From Proteus vulgaris (lineage in GTDB: Bacteria > Pseudomonadota > Gammaproteobacteria > Enterobacterales > Enterobacteriaceae): a DNA stretch of 64,000 bases. The translations under genes were made by a program, and so were the position numbers. Position 1 is the first letter of the stretch; every line of letters begins with the position of its first letter. The notes below the pieces were generated by a model. That model did not search any database. It worked only from the letters and a program-made list of their open reading frames with translations, and was not told where the DNA came from. Positions 11,063 to 22,702 of the stretch are shown here, piece by piece. The stretch spans positions 2,294,001-2,358,000 of the forward strand of contig NZ_CP137920.1 of the NCBI RefSeq assembly GCF_033708015.1. The letters run 5' to 3'.

Positions 11063-11500
11063 TTAACCAACTTGTTTTTCGCCTGTTTCACTATTCGTAA
11101 ATGAAAGAGAGGCTGAATTAACACAATAACGCTCTCCTGTTGGGGCGGGGCCATCATTAAAAACATGGCCTAAATGTGCATCACATTGCTGGCAACGTAT
11201 TTCAGTTCTTTTCATATTATGAGAAAAATCATCAATATAGCGAATTGCATTATCACTAACGGGTTGATAAAAGCTGGGCCAACCACATCCCGCATCAAAT
11301 TTCGTCTCTGAATAAAACAGAGGCGCAGAACAACATAAGCAGTGATAAATCCCTGTTTGACGATTGTGTAATAATTTACCACTAAACGGAGGTTCTGTAC
11401 CTTGCTGTTGAGTCACATAACGTTGCATTTCATTGAGTGTTGATAAATCAATGTGATTGTTATTACTTGAAATATTCACTTTCTTTTCATTATCTGCCAT
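11063..11500 (-). CDS. msrB: Peptide methionine-(R)-S-oxide reductase
   Basis: Repairs oxidised methionine (R-sulfoxide) in proteins. It has 145 residues. Zinc-binding Cys pairs are visible at Cys54/Cys57 (CLCC) and Cys103/Cys106 (CQQC); the catalytic Cys126 lies in RYCVNSASL, matching Cys117 of E. coli MsrB. The core DAGCGWPSF is intact. The N-terminus is a little longer and Asn-rich compared with E. coli. AGAGG precedes the ATG. It is divergent from gapA. Confidence 0.95.
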   Translation of the reverse strand: MADNEKKVNISSNNNHIDLSTLNEMQRYVTQQQGTEPPFSGKLLHNRQTGIYHCLCCSAPLFYSETKFDAGCGWPSFYQPVSDNAIRYIDDFSHNMKRTEIRCQQCDAHLGHVFNDGPAPTGERYCVNSASLSFTNSETGEKQVG

Positions 11501-11615
11501 ATCGACCTCTTGCCCAGTAAAATGCTTTTTAAAACAACAGTGAATAATAACAAAGATTTAACAACAAATCTGAAAAATATAGTCTAAAATCATCAAGAGT
11601 AATCTTTAGTTTTTG

Positions 11616-11637
11616 AAATGTGATGAATTTCACATAA
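11616..11637. promoter_or_regulatory. CRP-type binding site upstream of gapA/msrB
   Basis: TGTGA (11619-11623), six bases, then TCACA (11630-11634) is a perfect match to the CRP consensus half-sites. It lies about 120 bases before the gapA TTGACA element and in front of divergent msrB. The assignment to CRP is inference from the consensus. Confidence 0.7.
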
Positions 11638-11754
11638 CGGAGCAAAGGTAACTTCATTTATCGGTATTGATCCCGATAATACACAGCGTAACATTTAGCT
11701 AAAACGACCAATCTTTAAGCGAAAAGTGTTTTTTTAATTGATTTTTTGCAATTA

Positions 11755-11803
11755 TTGACACGATTCCGCTTGACGATTGGCGCGGTTTTGGTAACTTTAG
11801 AAT
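11755..11803 (+). promoter_or_regulatory. gapA promoter region
   Basis: TTGACA at 11755-11760 and TTGACG at 11770-11775 are -35-like. TAACTT (11792-11797) lies 16 bases after the second, and TAGAAT (11798-11803) is another -10-like hexamer. More than one start is plausible, as for E. coli gapA. The exact pairing is not certain. Confidence 0.5.
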
Positions 11804-11822
11804 CAACTTTTTAATTCACTAA

Positions 11823-12839
<1,017 letters not shown>

Positions 12840-12866
12840 TTAGAGTTTAGAAAGTCACGATTTCTT

Positions 12867-12896
12867 TTAGAGCCACCTTTTCGGTGGCTCTTTTAT
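12867..12896 (+). terminator. gapA terminator
   Basis: AGAGCCACC (12869-12877) pairs with GGTGGCTCT (12883-12891) around a 5-base loop, followed by TTTATTTT. Confidence 0.9.
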
Positions 12897-12952
12897 TTTC
12901 TAGCCAGTCAGTTTATTGTATTAAAATAGTCAGTGACATAAGGTTATAGATA

Positions 12953-13837
12953 ATGAATGAGAAAATTTTTTCTTTGCCGATTATTGAACAAATATCACCT
13001 TACTTAAGTCGTCGGCAATTAGGCGAACTTCCTATCCTTGTTATTTCGCATCCTAAAGTACGTGCTGCTATCAGCCTTCAGGGCGCACACTTAATTGCTT
13101 GGCAACCCGCACAAGAGCATCCTGTCTTTTGGGTAAGCGAAGCCTCTCTCTTTACTCCTGGTGTTGCCATTCGTGGCGGTATTCCTATTTGCTGGCCTTG
13201 GTTTGCTTCTGCGGGTACACCAAGTCATGGATTTGCGCGAATTCTTCCTTGGGAATTTAGTGCCCATACCGAACAAGATGATAGTGTTCTCATCACCATG
13301 ACATTAAAAGAGAGCCAACAAACACAAAAATATTGGCCACATCCCTTTACGGTTATTGCTCGTTTTAAATTAGGCGCAACTTGTGAGGTTGAATTAGAAT
13401 CTTACGGTGATTATGAAGCAACAGCAGCCCTTCACTCTTATTTTAATGTGAGTGACATTGATAATGTCTCTGTAACAGGTCTAGGAAGCCACTACATTGA
13501 CACAGTGGCAGATAAAGAGGTTTACACTGATGAAACCTCATTACGTTTTAATGGGCGTACTGACAGGCTTTATACAGAGCCTGACGATTTCAATCTTATA
13601 CATGACGATGGTTGGGATCGCACAATTGAAGTTCATCATTACCATCATAGTGATGTCGTATGTTGGAACCCCGGTGCAGAGCTTGCAAGTTCAATGAAAG
13701 ATATGAGCGCAGGTGGTTATCGTAAGATGGCTTGTGTAGAAACCGCTCGTATCCACCAACCCTTAAAACCCGATAACGTTCATCCTGGTCGCTTATCTCT
13801 GGTCGTTCGTGTACGTAAAAATATTGCTGAAAAATAA
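12953..13837 (+). CDS. yeaD: Glucose-6-phosphate 1-epimerase (aldose-1-epimerase family)
   Basis: A 294-residue cytoplasmic protein of the D-hexose-6-phosphate mutarotase group, interconverting alpha and beta anomers. Recognisable segments are LQGAHLIAWQPAQEHPVFWV, IRGGIPICWPWF, and HGFARILPWEF with its catalytic-site histidine; the C-terminus has RMACVETARI-like KMACVETARIHQP. It follows gapA in the same direction, as in E. coli, and is transcribed after the gapA terminator, perhaps from read-through or its own promoter. Confidence 0.93.
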   Translation: MNEKIFSLPIIEQISPYLSRRQLGELPILVISHPKVRAAISLQGAHLIAWQPAQEHPVFWVSEASLFTPGVAIRGGIPICWPWFASAGTPSHGFARILPWEFSAHTEQDDSVLITMTLKESQQTQKYWPHPFTVIARFKLGATCEVELESYGDYEATAALHSYFNVSDIDNVSVTGLGSHYIDTVADKEVYTDETSLRFNGRTDRLYTEPDDFNLIHDDGWDRTIEVHHYHHSDVVCWNPGAELASSMKDMSAGGYRKMACVETARIHQPLKPDNVHPGRLSLVVRVRKNIAEK

Positions 13838-13861
13838 AGCATTACTGACATTTGACACAAT

Positions 13862-13894
13862 AAAAAAGCTTCGAGTTTGAATCGAAGCTTTTTT
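13862..13894. terminator. Bidirectional terminator between yeaD and mipA
   Basis: A 13-bp stem (13862-13874 with 13882-13894, core AAGCTTCGA) with A and T ends around a 7-base loop lies between convergent genes. Confidence 0.9.
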
Positions 13895-13925
13895 ATCATA
13901 GCTAATCACACTGATTTTTAGCGAA

Positions 13926-14678
13926 TTAGAATGTGTAAGTCACACCTGTCCACACAATCGCAGTCACAGATTTATTCACCATTGGGCTGTCTTTCACTTC
14001 GCTCGGTAAATGGTCAACACGTCCCATCGCAAAGAAATTCCATTTTTCTGTAAATTTATAATTAGCAGAGATTTCAAAATAAGGTCTCCAGCTATCATTT
14101 GGCGTATATTCAGCTAAACCACTGCGTTGAGATTCTGCATGACTAATTCCATAAGCATAACGGTTCTGCTTTTTGTTTTCCCAAACAAAACCGATACCGG
14201 GTTGTAAAGACCAGTTACCCAATTCGAAAGGATATAAATAAGCAGCATCAGCGATAATACCATTACTTTTGCCTAGCATATCACCCGATACAATTGCCCT
14301 TAAGCTACCCCATGATTCATGGTGCTTATAAGTAAAGCCCCCCATCATAGTGTCACGACGACGATTTAATTTTTTCATTTGCTCATCGTCACTATCGCTT
14401 GGTTTATAAGCCTGAGGATAATAGTGTAAATCAACAGAGAGTTGATCTTTAGGTGTATTCCACAGGTAATAACCCGCCGCTAATGTGGCGAAATAGAAAT
14501 TCTCTGACTGGTAGTTAACTTGCGGTACGGGTAATAAATAATCTTTTGATTTAGCCCCCTTATAAGGAGTAACTTGTGCTAAAACGGATCCCCCTATTGA
14601 CCATTCTCCAGCAAATGCTACTGGTGTGCTAAGCCCTGCGATAACGGCTAAAGAAATGATAATCTTCTTATTACTCAC
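13926..14678 (-). CDS. mipA: MltA-interacting protein MipA/OmpV family, outer membrane
   Basis: A 250-residue outer-membrane beta-barrel protein. The signal peptide ends at about residue 23 (VAFA before GEWSIGG). Alternating aromatic strands continue to a terminal Phe (GVTYTF), as in barrels. MipA in E. coli is thought to scaffold the MltA transglycosylase and PBP1B; a function in this organism is inferred. The start is GTG with GGA upstream. The position after gapA-yeaD matches E. coli yeaF. Confidence 0.9.
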   Translation of the reverse strand: MSNKKIIISLAVIAGLSTPVAFAGEWSIGGSVLAQVTPYKGAKSKDYLLPVPQVNYQSENFYFATLAAGYYLWNTPKDQLSVDLHYYPQAYKPSDSDDEQMKKLNRRRDTMMGGFTYKHHESWGSLRAIVSGDMLGKSNGIIADAAYLYPFELGNWSLQPGIGFVWENKKQNRYAYGISHAESQRSGLAEYTPNDSWRPYFEISANYKFTEKWNFFAMGRVDHLPSEVKDSPMVNKSVTAIVWTGVTYTF

Positions 14679-14773
14679 GATGATTTTCCATTATTGTCAT
14701 TAATAAAGTAGCAACCAAAACCCTATTTCAGTCACAAATAACTAAGATTGATACCATTTTACCTATAATCATT

Positions 14774-17077
14774 TTAATTTTGCATTAAATGTGTAGCAAT
14801 CAATGCTTGTCCTAATGCAATACCACCGTCTCCAACGGGTAATATCATAGGGATAAGTACTTTTTTATTGTTTAATTTTTTCTTAAACAGGTGTTTGAGT
14901 AATGTATTATTTAACACCCCTCCCGTAAGTACAACGGTATCAATCTGATACTTATCAGCATATTGCAATGCAATATTGCCCAAGCTTTCCGCTAATAGAT
15001 AATGAAATAGCCAAGCTTTTTCACTGACACTAAGCTTTACATTTTCCCATTGAGACCAAAAAACAGACAGATCAAGCAAGTTATTTTTTATAGGCATTAA
15101 ATGCCCATATCGCTTAATAATTTCTGTTTGTTTTTCGTTCTGACACGCCAATGCAGCAGTTTGTAAGTAACATGCGGCTTCGCCTTCCCAGCTTATCTCT
15201 TTCGGGGCTAATCCTAATGATGCCGAGACGGCATCAAAAAAACGGCCACAAGAAGAGGCTTTAGGTGAATTTATGCCACGTTTTAGGGCTTTACTTAATA
15301 TCTGCAACTCATTGTTAGGTATCATTTGGGTGATAACACTACCTTGCCAATCTTCAGAAAAAGTAGCTAAATGTGCGAACCAGTTTCGCCAAGGTTGAAT
15401 AGAAGCAAGATTACCTCCAGGCATCGCAACAGCTGGGAGTCCACCAATCCGCTCTGAATTTTGATAGTCCACCCGCAGGCATTCCCCTCCCCATAGCGTG
15501 CCATCTTGCCCAAAGCCTAATCCATCAAGAGCAATACCAATGACAGCTCCCTGTTGATGTGTATGACCATGTTCAGCAAGACAAGAAACAATATGTGCAT
15601 GGTGATGAGAGACTTCAATAATAGGAAGATTTTGCTCATGAGCAAACTGTTTACCCAACTGATGACTGATGTAGTTAGGATGTGCATCTATTGCAATGGC
15701 TTTAGGTGCAAAACGATAAATCTGTTGGAAGAGATCCAACGATTTTATCAACTGTTGTCGCACGCTTAAATCATCAAGATCGCCTAAATGAGGCCCCATA
15801 ATGGCTTGATGTTGACGTAATAAGCAAAATACATTTTTAAGATCCCCCCCCATAGCGAGTACTGAGGGTTGTGCTCCAAAATCTTCAGGGAGTGAAATCG
15901 CATCAGGGACATAACCTCGGGAGCGTCTGATCATAACGCTCTGTTTACCCTCAATGCGAACCAATGAGTCATCAGCCCTTTGTATAATTTCTCTATTATG
16001 CATTAAGAATAAATCCGCAATATCTTTCAATTGTATTAAAGCTTCTTCGTTACTTAATGCAGGTGTATGACCTGATGCATTTCCTGATGTCATAACAAGA
16101 GGAATGTTCGTGCCACGTGCTAATAAATGTTGCAACGGGTTAGCGGGTAACATAACACCAATTTCAGTTAATCCCGGCGCAATAAGCTCCGCTAGTTTAG
16201 GTGTGGCGGTTTTAGGGACTAATACAATAGGGGCTGCCGTGCTTTGCAATGTTTGAATGGCTGTTGGAAGAAAATCTGGATCGTGCTTATCTGCTTTAAT
16301 TTGATCGATTCCAGTGATCATCACCGCTAGTGGCTTAGCTGGTCGGTATTTACGTTCACGTAATAATGCAACACTGGTATTATTACGTGCATCACAGACT
16401 AAATGAAACCCCCCAATCCCTTTAACGGCAACAATCTTTCCAGCAAGTAAAGCTTCACATACTTGAGTTAATGCAAGCTCTTTTGTTGCTAACACTTTAC
16501 CTTGATTATCTGCAAGCCAGATATGGGGTCCACACACAGGACATGCATTAGGTTGAGCATGAAACCGTCTATCAGAGGGATCTTCATATTCATGTTTACA
16601 TTCAGGGCAGAATGGAAATTCAGACATTGAAGTAAAAGGCCGATCATAAGGCATTTTTTTTATGATGGTAAAACGCGGTCCGCAATGTGTGCAGTTAATA
16701 AAGGGATAATGATAACGACGATTTTGTGGATCAAACAATTCATCAATACAAGCTTGGCAAGTCGTTGCATCAGGAACAACTTGCGTATCCATTTCGCCAC
16801 CACCACTTTTTACAATAATAAAGTCAGTCGGTAGCTGTTCCCATTGAAAAGGAGATCCTTCTATACGTTCAATACGTGCTAGTGGTGGGCATTCTGCTTT
16901 TAATGCTTCTATAAAGAGTGCATTTTTAGGTGAAGGCATTAAATGTATCAATACCCCCAAACTATCATTGCTCACCTGCCCTAATAAACCAAAGCGATGG
17001 GCTAATTGCCAAACAAATGGGCGAAACCCAACGCCTTGAACTTTTCCTTTTACACGCAATGCAATGCCGTTACTCAT
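14774..17077 (-). CDS. hypF: Carbamoyltransferase HypF ([NiFe] hydrogenase maturation)
   Basis: Makes the carbamoyl group used by HypE to form the CN ligands of [NiFe] hydrogenases. It has 767 residues, close to E. coli HypF (750). Domains in order: acylphosphatase (VQGVGFRPFVW, 13-23); two zinc-finger repeats with CX2C pairs at 107/110, 129/132, 157/160 and 179/182; YrdC-like domain; Kae1-like domain with VSHHHAHIVSCLAEHGH and a C-terminal GGVLNNTLL. It stands alone here, with no hyp or hydrogenase genes in the window. Confidence 0.97.
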   Translation of the reverse strand: MSNGIALRVKGKVQGVGFRPFVWQLAHRFGLLGQVSNDSLGVLIHLMPSPKNALFIEALKAECPPLARIERIEGSPFQWEQLPTDFIIVKSGGGEMDTQVVPDATTCQACIDELFDPQNRRYHYPFINCTHCGPRFTIIKKMPYDRPFTSMSEFPFCPECKHEYEDPSDRRFHAQPNACPVCGPHIWLADNQGKVLATKELALTQVCEALLAGKIVAVKGIGGFHLVCDARNNTSVALLRERKYRPAKPLAVMITGIDQIKADKHDPDFLPTAIQTLQSTAAPIVLVPKTATPKLAELIAPGLTEIGVMLPANPLQHLLARGTNIPLVMTSGNASGHTPALSNEEALIQLKDIADLFLMHNREIIQRADDSLVRIEGKQSVMIRRSRGYVPDAISLPEDFGAQPSVLAMGGDLKNVFCLLRQHQAIMGPHLGDLDDLSVRQQLIKSLDLFQQIYRFAPKAIAIDAHPNYISHQLGKQFAHEQNLPIIEVSHHHAHIVSCLAEHGHTHQQGAVIGIALDGLGFGQDGTLWGGECLRVDYQNSERIGGLPAVAMPGGNLASIQPWRNWFAHLATFSEDWQGSVITQMIPNNELQILSKALKRGINSPKASSCGRFFDAVSASLGLAPKEISWEGEAACYLQTAALACQNEKQTEIIKRYGHLMPIKNNLLDLSVFWSQWENVKLSVSEKAWLFHYLLAESLGNIALQYADKYQIDTVVLTGGVLNNTLLKHLFKKKLNNKKVLIPMILPVGDGGIALGQALIATHLMQN

Positions 17078-17126
17078 AGGATCACCAAATCAAAATAAAT
17101 TTAGTCTTATTCTAGTTTAGTGATTA

Positions 17127-18239
17127 TCAACAACTTTCATTTAGATCAGAAAAAGTGGCATTAGGTAAATTTATCATCACTTCTACTGCCACTCTTGGTG
17201 TGATTGCACACAGTAATTCGTAGCCAATAGTGCCACATGCCATTGCAACATCATCAACTGGCAGTTCTTCTCCCCATAATTCAACGGGGCTACCATAATT
17301 AACATCAGGAAAATCTGTAACATCAATGGTTAGCATGTCCATTGAAATACGTCCAACCAATTGTGTTTTATGCCCATTAACAATTACAGGTGTACCATCT
17401 GGTGCATGCCTTGGATAACCATCAGCATAACCACAAGCAACAATACCAATCCGCATATCACGATCAGCGGTATATCGGCTACCGTAACCTATTTGCTCAC
17501 CTTTTTTAACTTGTTGAATGGCGAGTATTTCACTCTTAAATGTCATGACGGGTTGTAAATCGAAACCAGCAATATCTTGCCAAACCCCAGAAGGCGAAAC
17601 ACCATATAAAATAATACCTGGGCGTACCCAATCTTGATAAGTTTCAGGATCAAATAACGTTGCCGCTGAATTTGCCAAACACCGAGGTAATTCATTAACC
17701 ATTGCCTGATTAATGGCGGTTTTTTGTATATCCATGTTCAACCCAGTATCTGCATTAGCAAAATGCGACATTTGGATAATAGAACCAATATTGTTGATAC
17801 TTTTTGCACGAGCAATGGCTTGTTTATAGGCGTCTGGTCGATAGCCCAACCGATTCATTCCACTATTCAATTTAAGATAGATATTAATCGGTCTTTCTAA
17901 TTGCGCATTTTCTATGGCATCAAATTGCCAATCAGAATGCACTACGGTTGTTAGAGAATAGCGTTCTAATAAATAAACATCTTCTGACTTAAAAAAACCT
18001 TCCAGCAAAAGGATAGGACCTACCCATCCCTGCTCTCTTAACATAATAGCTTTGTCTAGCTCAATTAAGGCAAAACCATCAGTATGACTTAATGCCGGCC
18101 AAACGCAGGATAATCCATGTCCATAAGCATCTGCTTTCACAACAGACCACACTTTGCTGCCTTTGACTCTCTCTTTAATAACAGACAGATTATGGCTTAA
18201 TGCATCGAGGTTAATGGTTACTTTTGTGGGTCTGGACAT
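17127..18239 (-). CDS. dadX: Alanine racemase, catabolic type
   Basis: PLP enzyme interconverting L- and D-alanine. It has 370 residues. The PLP lysine is Lys35 in VVKADAYGHG, and the second catalytic tyrosine lies in the GYGSRYTADRD region. It is called dadX rather than alr because it ends 13 bases from dadA and reads in the same direction, as in the D-alanine catabolic operon; sequence alone does not separate the paralogues. GAGGAAAAACC precedes the ATG. Confidence 0.92.
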   Translation of the reverse strand: MSRPTKVTINLDALSHNLSVIKERVKGSKVWSVVKADAYGHGLSCVWPALSHTDGFALIELDKAIMLREQGWVGPILLLEGFFKSEDVYLLERYSLTTVVHSDWQFDAIENAQLERPINIYLKLNSGMNRLGYRPDAYKQAIARAKSINNIGSIIQMSHFANADTGLNMDIQKTAINQAMVNELPRCLANSAATLFDPETYQDWVRPGIILYGVSPSGVWQDIAGFDLQPVMTFKSEILAIQQVKKGEQIGYGSRYTADRDMRIGIVACGYADGYPRHAPDGTPVIVNGHKTQLVGRISMDMLTIDVTDFPDVNYGSPVELWGEELPVDDVAMACGTIGYELLCAITPRVAVEVMINLPNATFSDLNESC

Positions 18240-18252
18240 GGTTTTTCCTCAA

Positions 18253-19557
18253 TTAATAAGCTGTATCAAGTTTTTGCCCCGGTAAGAGCAATTTAGTATT
18301 AAAGCCATCGATATACCGAAACACAGATAAGTCATCAGCGGCAATAGCGGGTTTATTCCCTGAAATTAAATCAGCCAATAATTGTCCCGAACCACATGCC
18401 ATTGTCCAACCTAATGTACCGTGCCCTGTATTTAATGATAAATTGCGATAAGCCGTAGGCCCTACAATAGGTGTACCATCAGGTGTCATAGGTCTTAGCC
18501 CCGTCCAAAATGTGGCTTTTTCAATATCACCCCCACCCTGATAGAGATCTTGTACAACCATTTTTAATGTTTCACAGCGCGATTTTAAAATATTCAGATT
18601 AAAACCAACGACCTCAGCCATTCCACCGACACGAATTCGCTCATCAAATCGTGTTACCGCAATTTTATACGTTTCATCTAAAATCGTAGATGTGGGTGCT
18701 CTTGATGCATCAATAATCGGCATCGTAAGTGAATAGCCTTTAAGGGGATAAACAGGAATAGCAACTTTATTTTTCAAAAATTCTGTCGAATAAGAGCCCA
18801 TGGCGACAACATAGTGATCGGCTGTTAATAGCCCATCATGACATTGGACACCCACTACTTTATCACCATCAAATAACAAATGTTTGATTTCTTTGTTAAA
18901 TAAGAACGTAACCCCCGCATCTTCTGCCATTTTAGCGAGTTTTTTTGTGAAAATTTGGCAATCACCCGTTTCATCATTTGGTAAACGTAAACCACCGGTC
19001 AATTTATGAGTGACATGTTCGAGTGCTGGTTCTGCTAATTTTAGTTGGTCTGCCGTTAACAATTCATAAGCAACACCCTCTTGCTTTAATACAGCAATAT
19101 CATTAGCCGCATTATCAAATTGCTTTTGATCACGGAAAAGTTGCAGAGTACCGCCTTGGCGTCCTTCATATTCAATGCCTGTGTCTTGGCGTAATTGGCG
19201 AATACAATCACGACTATATTCGGCAATACGTACCATACGGCTTTTATTCATAGTGTAATGTGACGCATCACAATTACGTAACATTTGCCACATCCAACGT
19301 AATTGAAAAAGTGAGCCATCAGGTTTAATCGCTAATGGGGCGTGCTTCTGGAACATCCATTTAACGGCTTTTAATGGGATCCCAGGAGCCCCCCAAGGGG
19401 TCGCATATCCTGGAGATATTTGACCCGCATTACCTGCACTCGTCTCTTCTGCTGCACTATTTTGTCTATCAACAACAATAACTTCATGACCTTGTTGCAC
19501 AAGATACCACGCACTTGTTACACCAATAACGCCGCCACCTAAGATGATCACTTTCAT
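18253..19557 (-). CDS. dadA: D-amino acid dehydrogenase, small subunit
   Basis: Membrane-associated FAD enzyme oxidising D-alanine to pyruvate, passing electrons to the respiratory chain. It has 434 residues from ATG 19557 (E. coli 432). The FAD motif is [19 protein letters not shown], and the C-terminus has [17 protein letters not shown] longer in-frame start 53 codons upstream was rejected, because TTGGAG sits just before the chosen ATG and the extension is unlike the family. dadX follows in the same transcript. Confidence 0.96.
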   Translation of the reverse strand: MKVIILGGGVIGVTSAWYLVQQGHEVIVVDRQNSAAEETSAGNAGQISPGYATPWGAPGIPLKAVKWMFQKHAPLAIKPDGSLFQLRWMWQMLRNCDASHYTMNKSRMVRIAEYSRDCIRQLRQDTGIEYEGRQGGTLQLFRDQKQFDNAANDIAVLKQEGVAYELLTADQLKLAEPALEHVTHKLTGGLRLPNDETGDCQIFTKKLAKMAEDAGVTFLFNKEIKHLLFDGDKVVGVQCHDGLLTADHYVVAMGSYSTEFLKNKVAIPVYPLKGYSLTMPIIDASRAPTSTILDETYKIAVTRFDERIRVGGMAEVVGFNLNILKSRCETLKMVVQDLYQGGGDIEKATFWTGLRPMTPDGTPIVGPTAYRNLSLNTGHGTLGWTMACGSGQLLADLISGNKPAIAADDLSVFRYIDGFNTKLLLPGQKLDTAY

Positions 19558-20026
19558 GGCAAGACTCCAATAATTTACATTGATATAACATAAGAATAAT
19601 ATTCTATACACAAAAAGCCAATATAGAATAATCATCTGAGCCAATAAAAAGATAGATTTTAGAGTTAAGTCACATTTGATTGTTATTCGACAAGCCATTT
19701 TCAAAAAAAATTTCAAAATTAACCCATAAAATCAAATAGATAAAAAATTTACTATTAATTATCAAAATATCAATTAGTAGATTATTTTAAATTGAAGAGA
19801 GTTTAAAGCGGATATAAAGAAAATTTTTATTTTATTAAAATCTATAAAACAATTTGTTTTTAGATGATAACACTTAAAATAACTCACTTTGGTTATTCTT
19901 TTTACTAAAAATAACCTATTTAAAGCATTGCCTAAAAATGACACATTATTTTTAAAAACGAAAAAACCAGTATCACAAATTGTATGAGTACTGGTTTTTT
20001 CTATTGTGATAAAGCAGTAAACGTAA
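19558..20026. other. Intergenic region dadA to fadR
   Basis: 469 AT-rich bases contain the dadA promoter region and the fadR terminator at 19961-20000. Many A-tracts are present. No confident Lrp or CRP site was read and no ORF was supported. Confidence 0.45.
19961..20000 (-). terminator. fadR terminator
   Basis: AAAAAACCAGTA (19961-19972) pairs with TACTGGTTTTTT (19989-20000). Read on the minus strand, it follows the fadR stop by 26 bases and ends in a T-run. Confidence 0.85.
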
Positions 20027-20746
20027 TTAGCGTTTTACTTCTTCTAGATCACTCGGTAATGGGGACTGTAAACTTTGCCAGATAATGCCGCTGTCTTTAC
20101 CATATTGACGGACACATTCCATAACATGCTCGACATCTTTTTGCTCACATAATATAGCCAGTTTTTTATAGAAAGCTAACGCGAGTTCTTTGGCTTGAAG
20201 ATTTGAGAAATAATAACGGCCTACGCGAGTATAAAGCCCTTTTAAGCCGTTTAAAATAAGACCATAAATTGGGTTACCTGATGCAAACGCTAATCCACGG
20301 AAAATGTTGTAATCCAGCTCACTAAACTCATCAGCGCTATTTTCAGTGGTAAGCTCATGGTGTAAAACTTCAATGCATTTTTCAGGACTATTTTTAAATG
20401 CGGTACGTATAAAAATAGCTGAAATATTGGTTCTAACAGCCAATAAATTATCTATTAATTGTGGCACGCGATCATGATCAAGGCGAGCGACTGTTTCAAG
20501 GATATTAAGGCCCGATGTTTCCCAGAAATTGTTTACCTTTGTTGGCTTTCCATGTTGAATAGTTAACCAACCATCACGGGCTAGGCGCTGCAATACTTCT
20601 CTTAATGTGGTTCTTGTAACACCGATTAATTCAGAGAGCTCACGTTCCGCTGGAAGAATAGATCCAGGAGGAAAGCGATTATTCCAGATACTTTCAACAA
20701 TATACTCTTCCGCAAAACCTGCGGGGCTTTGAGCCTTAATAACCAT
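20027..20746 (-). CDS. fadR: Fatty acid metabolism regulator FadR
   Basis: GntR-family regulator that represses fatty-acid degradation genes and activates unsaturated fatty-acid synthesis, with DNA binding relieved by long-chain acyl-CoA. It has 239 residues, the E. coli length. The N-terminal winged helix ([20 protein letters not shown] then [16 protein letters not shown]) and the all-helical acyl-CoA-binding C-terminal domain are both present. It is divergent from nhaB, the conserved arrangement. Confidence 0.96.
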   Translation of the reverse strand: MVIKAQSPAGFAEEYIVESIWNNRFPPGSILPAERELSELIGVTRTTLREVLQRLARDGWLTIQHGKPTKVNNFWETSGLNILETVARLDHDRVPQLIDNLLAVRTNISAIFIRTAFKNSPEKCIEVLHHELTTENSADEFSELDYNIFRGLAFASGNPIYGLILNGLKGLYTRVGRYYFSNLQAKELALAFYKKLAILCEQKDVEHVMECVRQYGKDSGIIWQSLQSPLPSDLEEVKR

Positions 20747-20979
20747 ATTTTTATTTCTTCCGAAGCGATTTTTCTGCTAATAATGGAAAAGATAATATCA
20801 GAATGCGTAATTTTGATATAGCTCAACCATCATTAAATAGTGAATGGCATCATAAAACTTGATGTCGTTTTATCAATTTATTATTACTAATACGCTTAAT
20901 TTCACAGCGATTAGCGCGTACTATGGTTAGATTGCGCATCATTGCGCTTAAAATCTCTGTTTGGAGGATGAGAAACCTA

Positions 20980-22524
20980 ATGGATATGAGTATAAGACAA
21001 GCACTACTAAAGAATTTTATGGGAAACTCCCCAGATTGGTATAAGCTTGCTATTATTACTTTTTTAATTATCAACCCACTTATTTTTTTCTTTATTGACC
21101 CTTTTGTCGCCGGCTGGCTATTAGTTGTAGAATTCATTTTCACACTGGCTATGGCGCTAAAGTGTTACCCGTTACAACCCGGAGGATTACTTGCTATTGA
21201 GGCCGTCATCATTGGTATGACAAGCCCAAAACAGATTGGTCATGAAATTGCCAACAACCTTGAAGTGATTTTGCTTCTTGTCTTTATGGTTGCGGGTATC
21301 TATTTTATGAAGCAATTATTGCTGTTTGCTTTTACGAAACTGCTGTTATCCATTCGTTCTAAACGAATGTTATCTATTGCCTTTTGCTTCGCAAGTGCCT
21401 TTTTATCTGCTTTTTTAGATGCTTTAACCGTTATCGCGGTTGTAATCAGTGTCTCTCTCGGTTTCTACTCTATTTATCATAATTTTGCTTCTAATCAATC
21501 AGGGGCAGAATTAAATAATGATGGATTTATTGATACTGCAGAAAAAAAACAAACTTTAGAACAATTCCGTGCTTTTTTACGCAGCTTAATGATGCATGCT
21601 GGTGTAGGTACTGCATTAGGTGGCGTAATGACCATGGTGGGTGAACCACAAAACCTGATTATTGCAAAACATTTAGAGTGGGATTTTGTAACCTTTTTTA
21701 TCAGAATGTCACCCGTCACGATCCCTGTTTTTTTTGCGGGTCTTGCTGTGTGTTACTTTGTAGAGCGTTTTAAACTCTTTGGTTATGGTGCTGAATTACC
21801 TGATTTAGTTCGTAAAGTTCTTACTGAATACGACAAGAAAAACAGTGAAAAACGCACTTCTCAAGAAAAAGCACAACTGATGATCCAAGCATTAATTGGT
21901 ATTTGGTTGATTATTGCTTTAGCACTCCATTTAGCAGAAGTCGGTATTATCGGTTTATCTGTTATTATTCTTGCCACTGCATTTTGTGGGATCACAGAAG
22001 AACATGCTCTTGGTAAAGCATTTGAAGAAGCCTTGCCTTTCACTGCATTATTGACCGTTTTCTTCTCTATTGTTGCGGTTATTATCGATCAGCAATTATT
22101 TGGCCCTATTATTCAGTTTGTTCTTCAAGCTTCAGAATCTTCACAACTGTCTCTTTTTTACCTCTTTAATGGTCTACTTTCTGCTATTTCAGATAACGTG
22201 TTTGTGGGTACAGTTTATATCAGTGAAGCTTTAACCGCATTGCAAGATGGATTAATTAGCCAATCACAATATGAACATATTGGTGTTGCTATTAATACAG
22301 GTACAAACTTACCTTCTGTTGCAACCCCAAATGGTCAAGCCGCATTCCTATTCTTATTAACATCAGCACTATCACCACTCATCCGTTTATCATATGGCCG
22401 TATGGTGATAATGGCTCTGCCGTATACGATTGTAATGACATTGCTTGGCTTACTCGCCGTTGAGTTTTGGCTTGTTCCTGCAACACATTGGTTCTATGAA
22501 ATTGGTTTAGTTGCTATTCCGTAA
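20980..22524 (+). CDS. nhaB: Na+/H+ antiporter NhaB
   Basis: Inner-membrane sodium/proton antiporter with about 10-12 transmembrane helices. It has 514 residues from ATG 20980, one more than E. coli NhaB (513), and begins [13 protein letters not shown] in register with it. Conserved stretches include [39 protein letters not shown] and [14 protein letters not shown]. An earlier in-frame start at 20923 adds 19 residues with no family match. GGAGG lies upstream. It is divergent from fadR and precedes dsbB. Confidence 0.96.
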   Translation: MDMSIRQALLKNFMGNSPDWYKLAIITFLIINPLIFFFIDPFVAGWLLVVEFIFTLAMALKCYPLQPGGLLAIEAVIIGMTSPKQIGHEIANNLEVILLLVFMVAGIYFMKQLLLFAFTKLLLSIRSKRMLSIAFCFASAFLSAFLDALTVIAVVISVSLGFYSIYHNFASNQSGAELNNDGFIDTAEKKQTLEQFRAFLRSLMMHAGVGTALGGVMTMVGEPQNLIIAKHLEWDFVTFFIRMSPVTIPVFFAGLAVCYFVERFKLFGYGAELPDLVRKVLTEYDKKNSEKRTSQEKAQLMIQALIGIWLIIALALHLAEVGIIGLSVIILATAFCGITEEHALGKAFEEALPFTALLTVFFSIVAVIIDQQLFGPIIQFVLQASESSQLSLFYLFNGLLSAISDNVFVGTVYISEALTALQDGLISQSQYEHIGVAINTGTNLPSVATPNGQAAFLFLLTSALSPLIRLSYGRMVIMALPYTIVMTLLGLLAVEFWLVPATHWFYEIGLVAIP

Positions 22525-22550
22525 CAATAGATCCACAGTTACACTACATA

Positions 22551-22584
22551 AATAGGACTTTTATTAAATAAAAGTCCTATTTTC
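22551..22584 (+). terminator. nhaB terminator
   Basis: AATAGGACTTTTA (from 22551) pairs with TAAAAGTCCTATT (to about 22581), followed by TTCTT. Confidence 0.85.
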
Positions 22585-22702
22585 TTCATTAAAAAAAGCT
22601 TAAATGTAAATATTTGTGAAATAACGGGTTCTAACTTTTTTTGCTCTTGATTTTTGGGCAGAATAGATACTTATTTTATTTAATATTTAAATGGATATTA
22701 TT

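Noticed and set aside
20850..21143. 97-codon minus-strand open frame over the start of nhaB
   Set aside because: It overlaps a well-supported gene on the other strand and has no recognisable domain.
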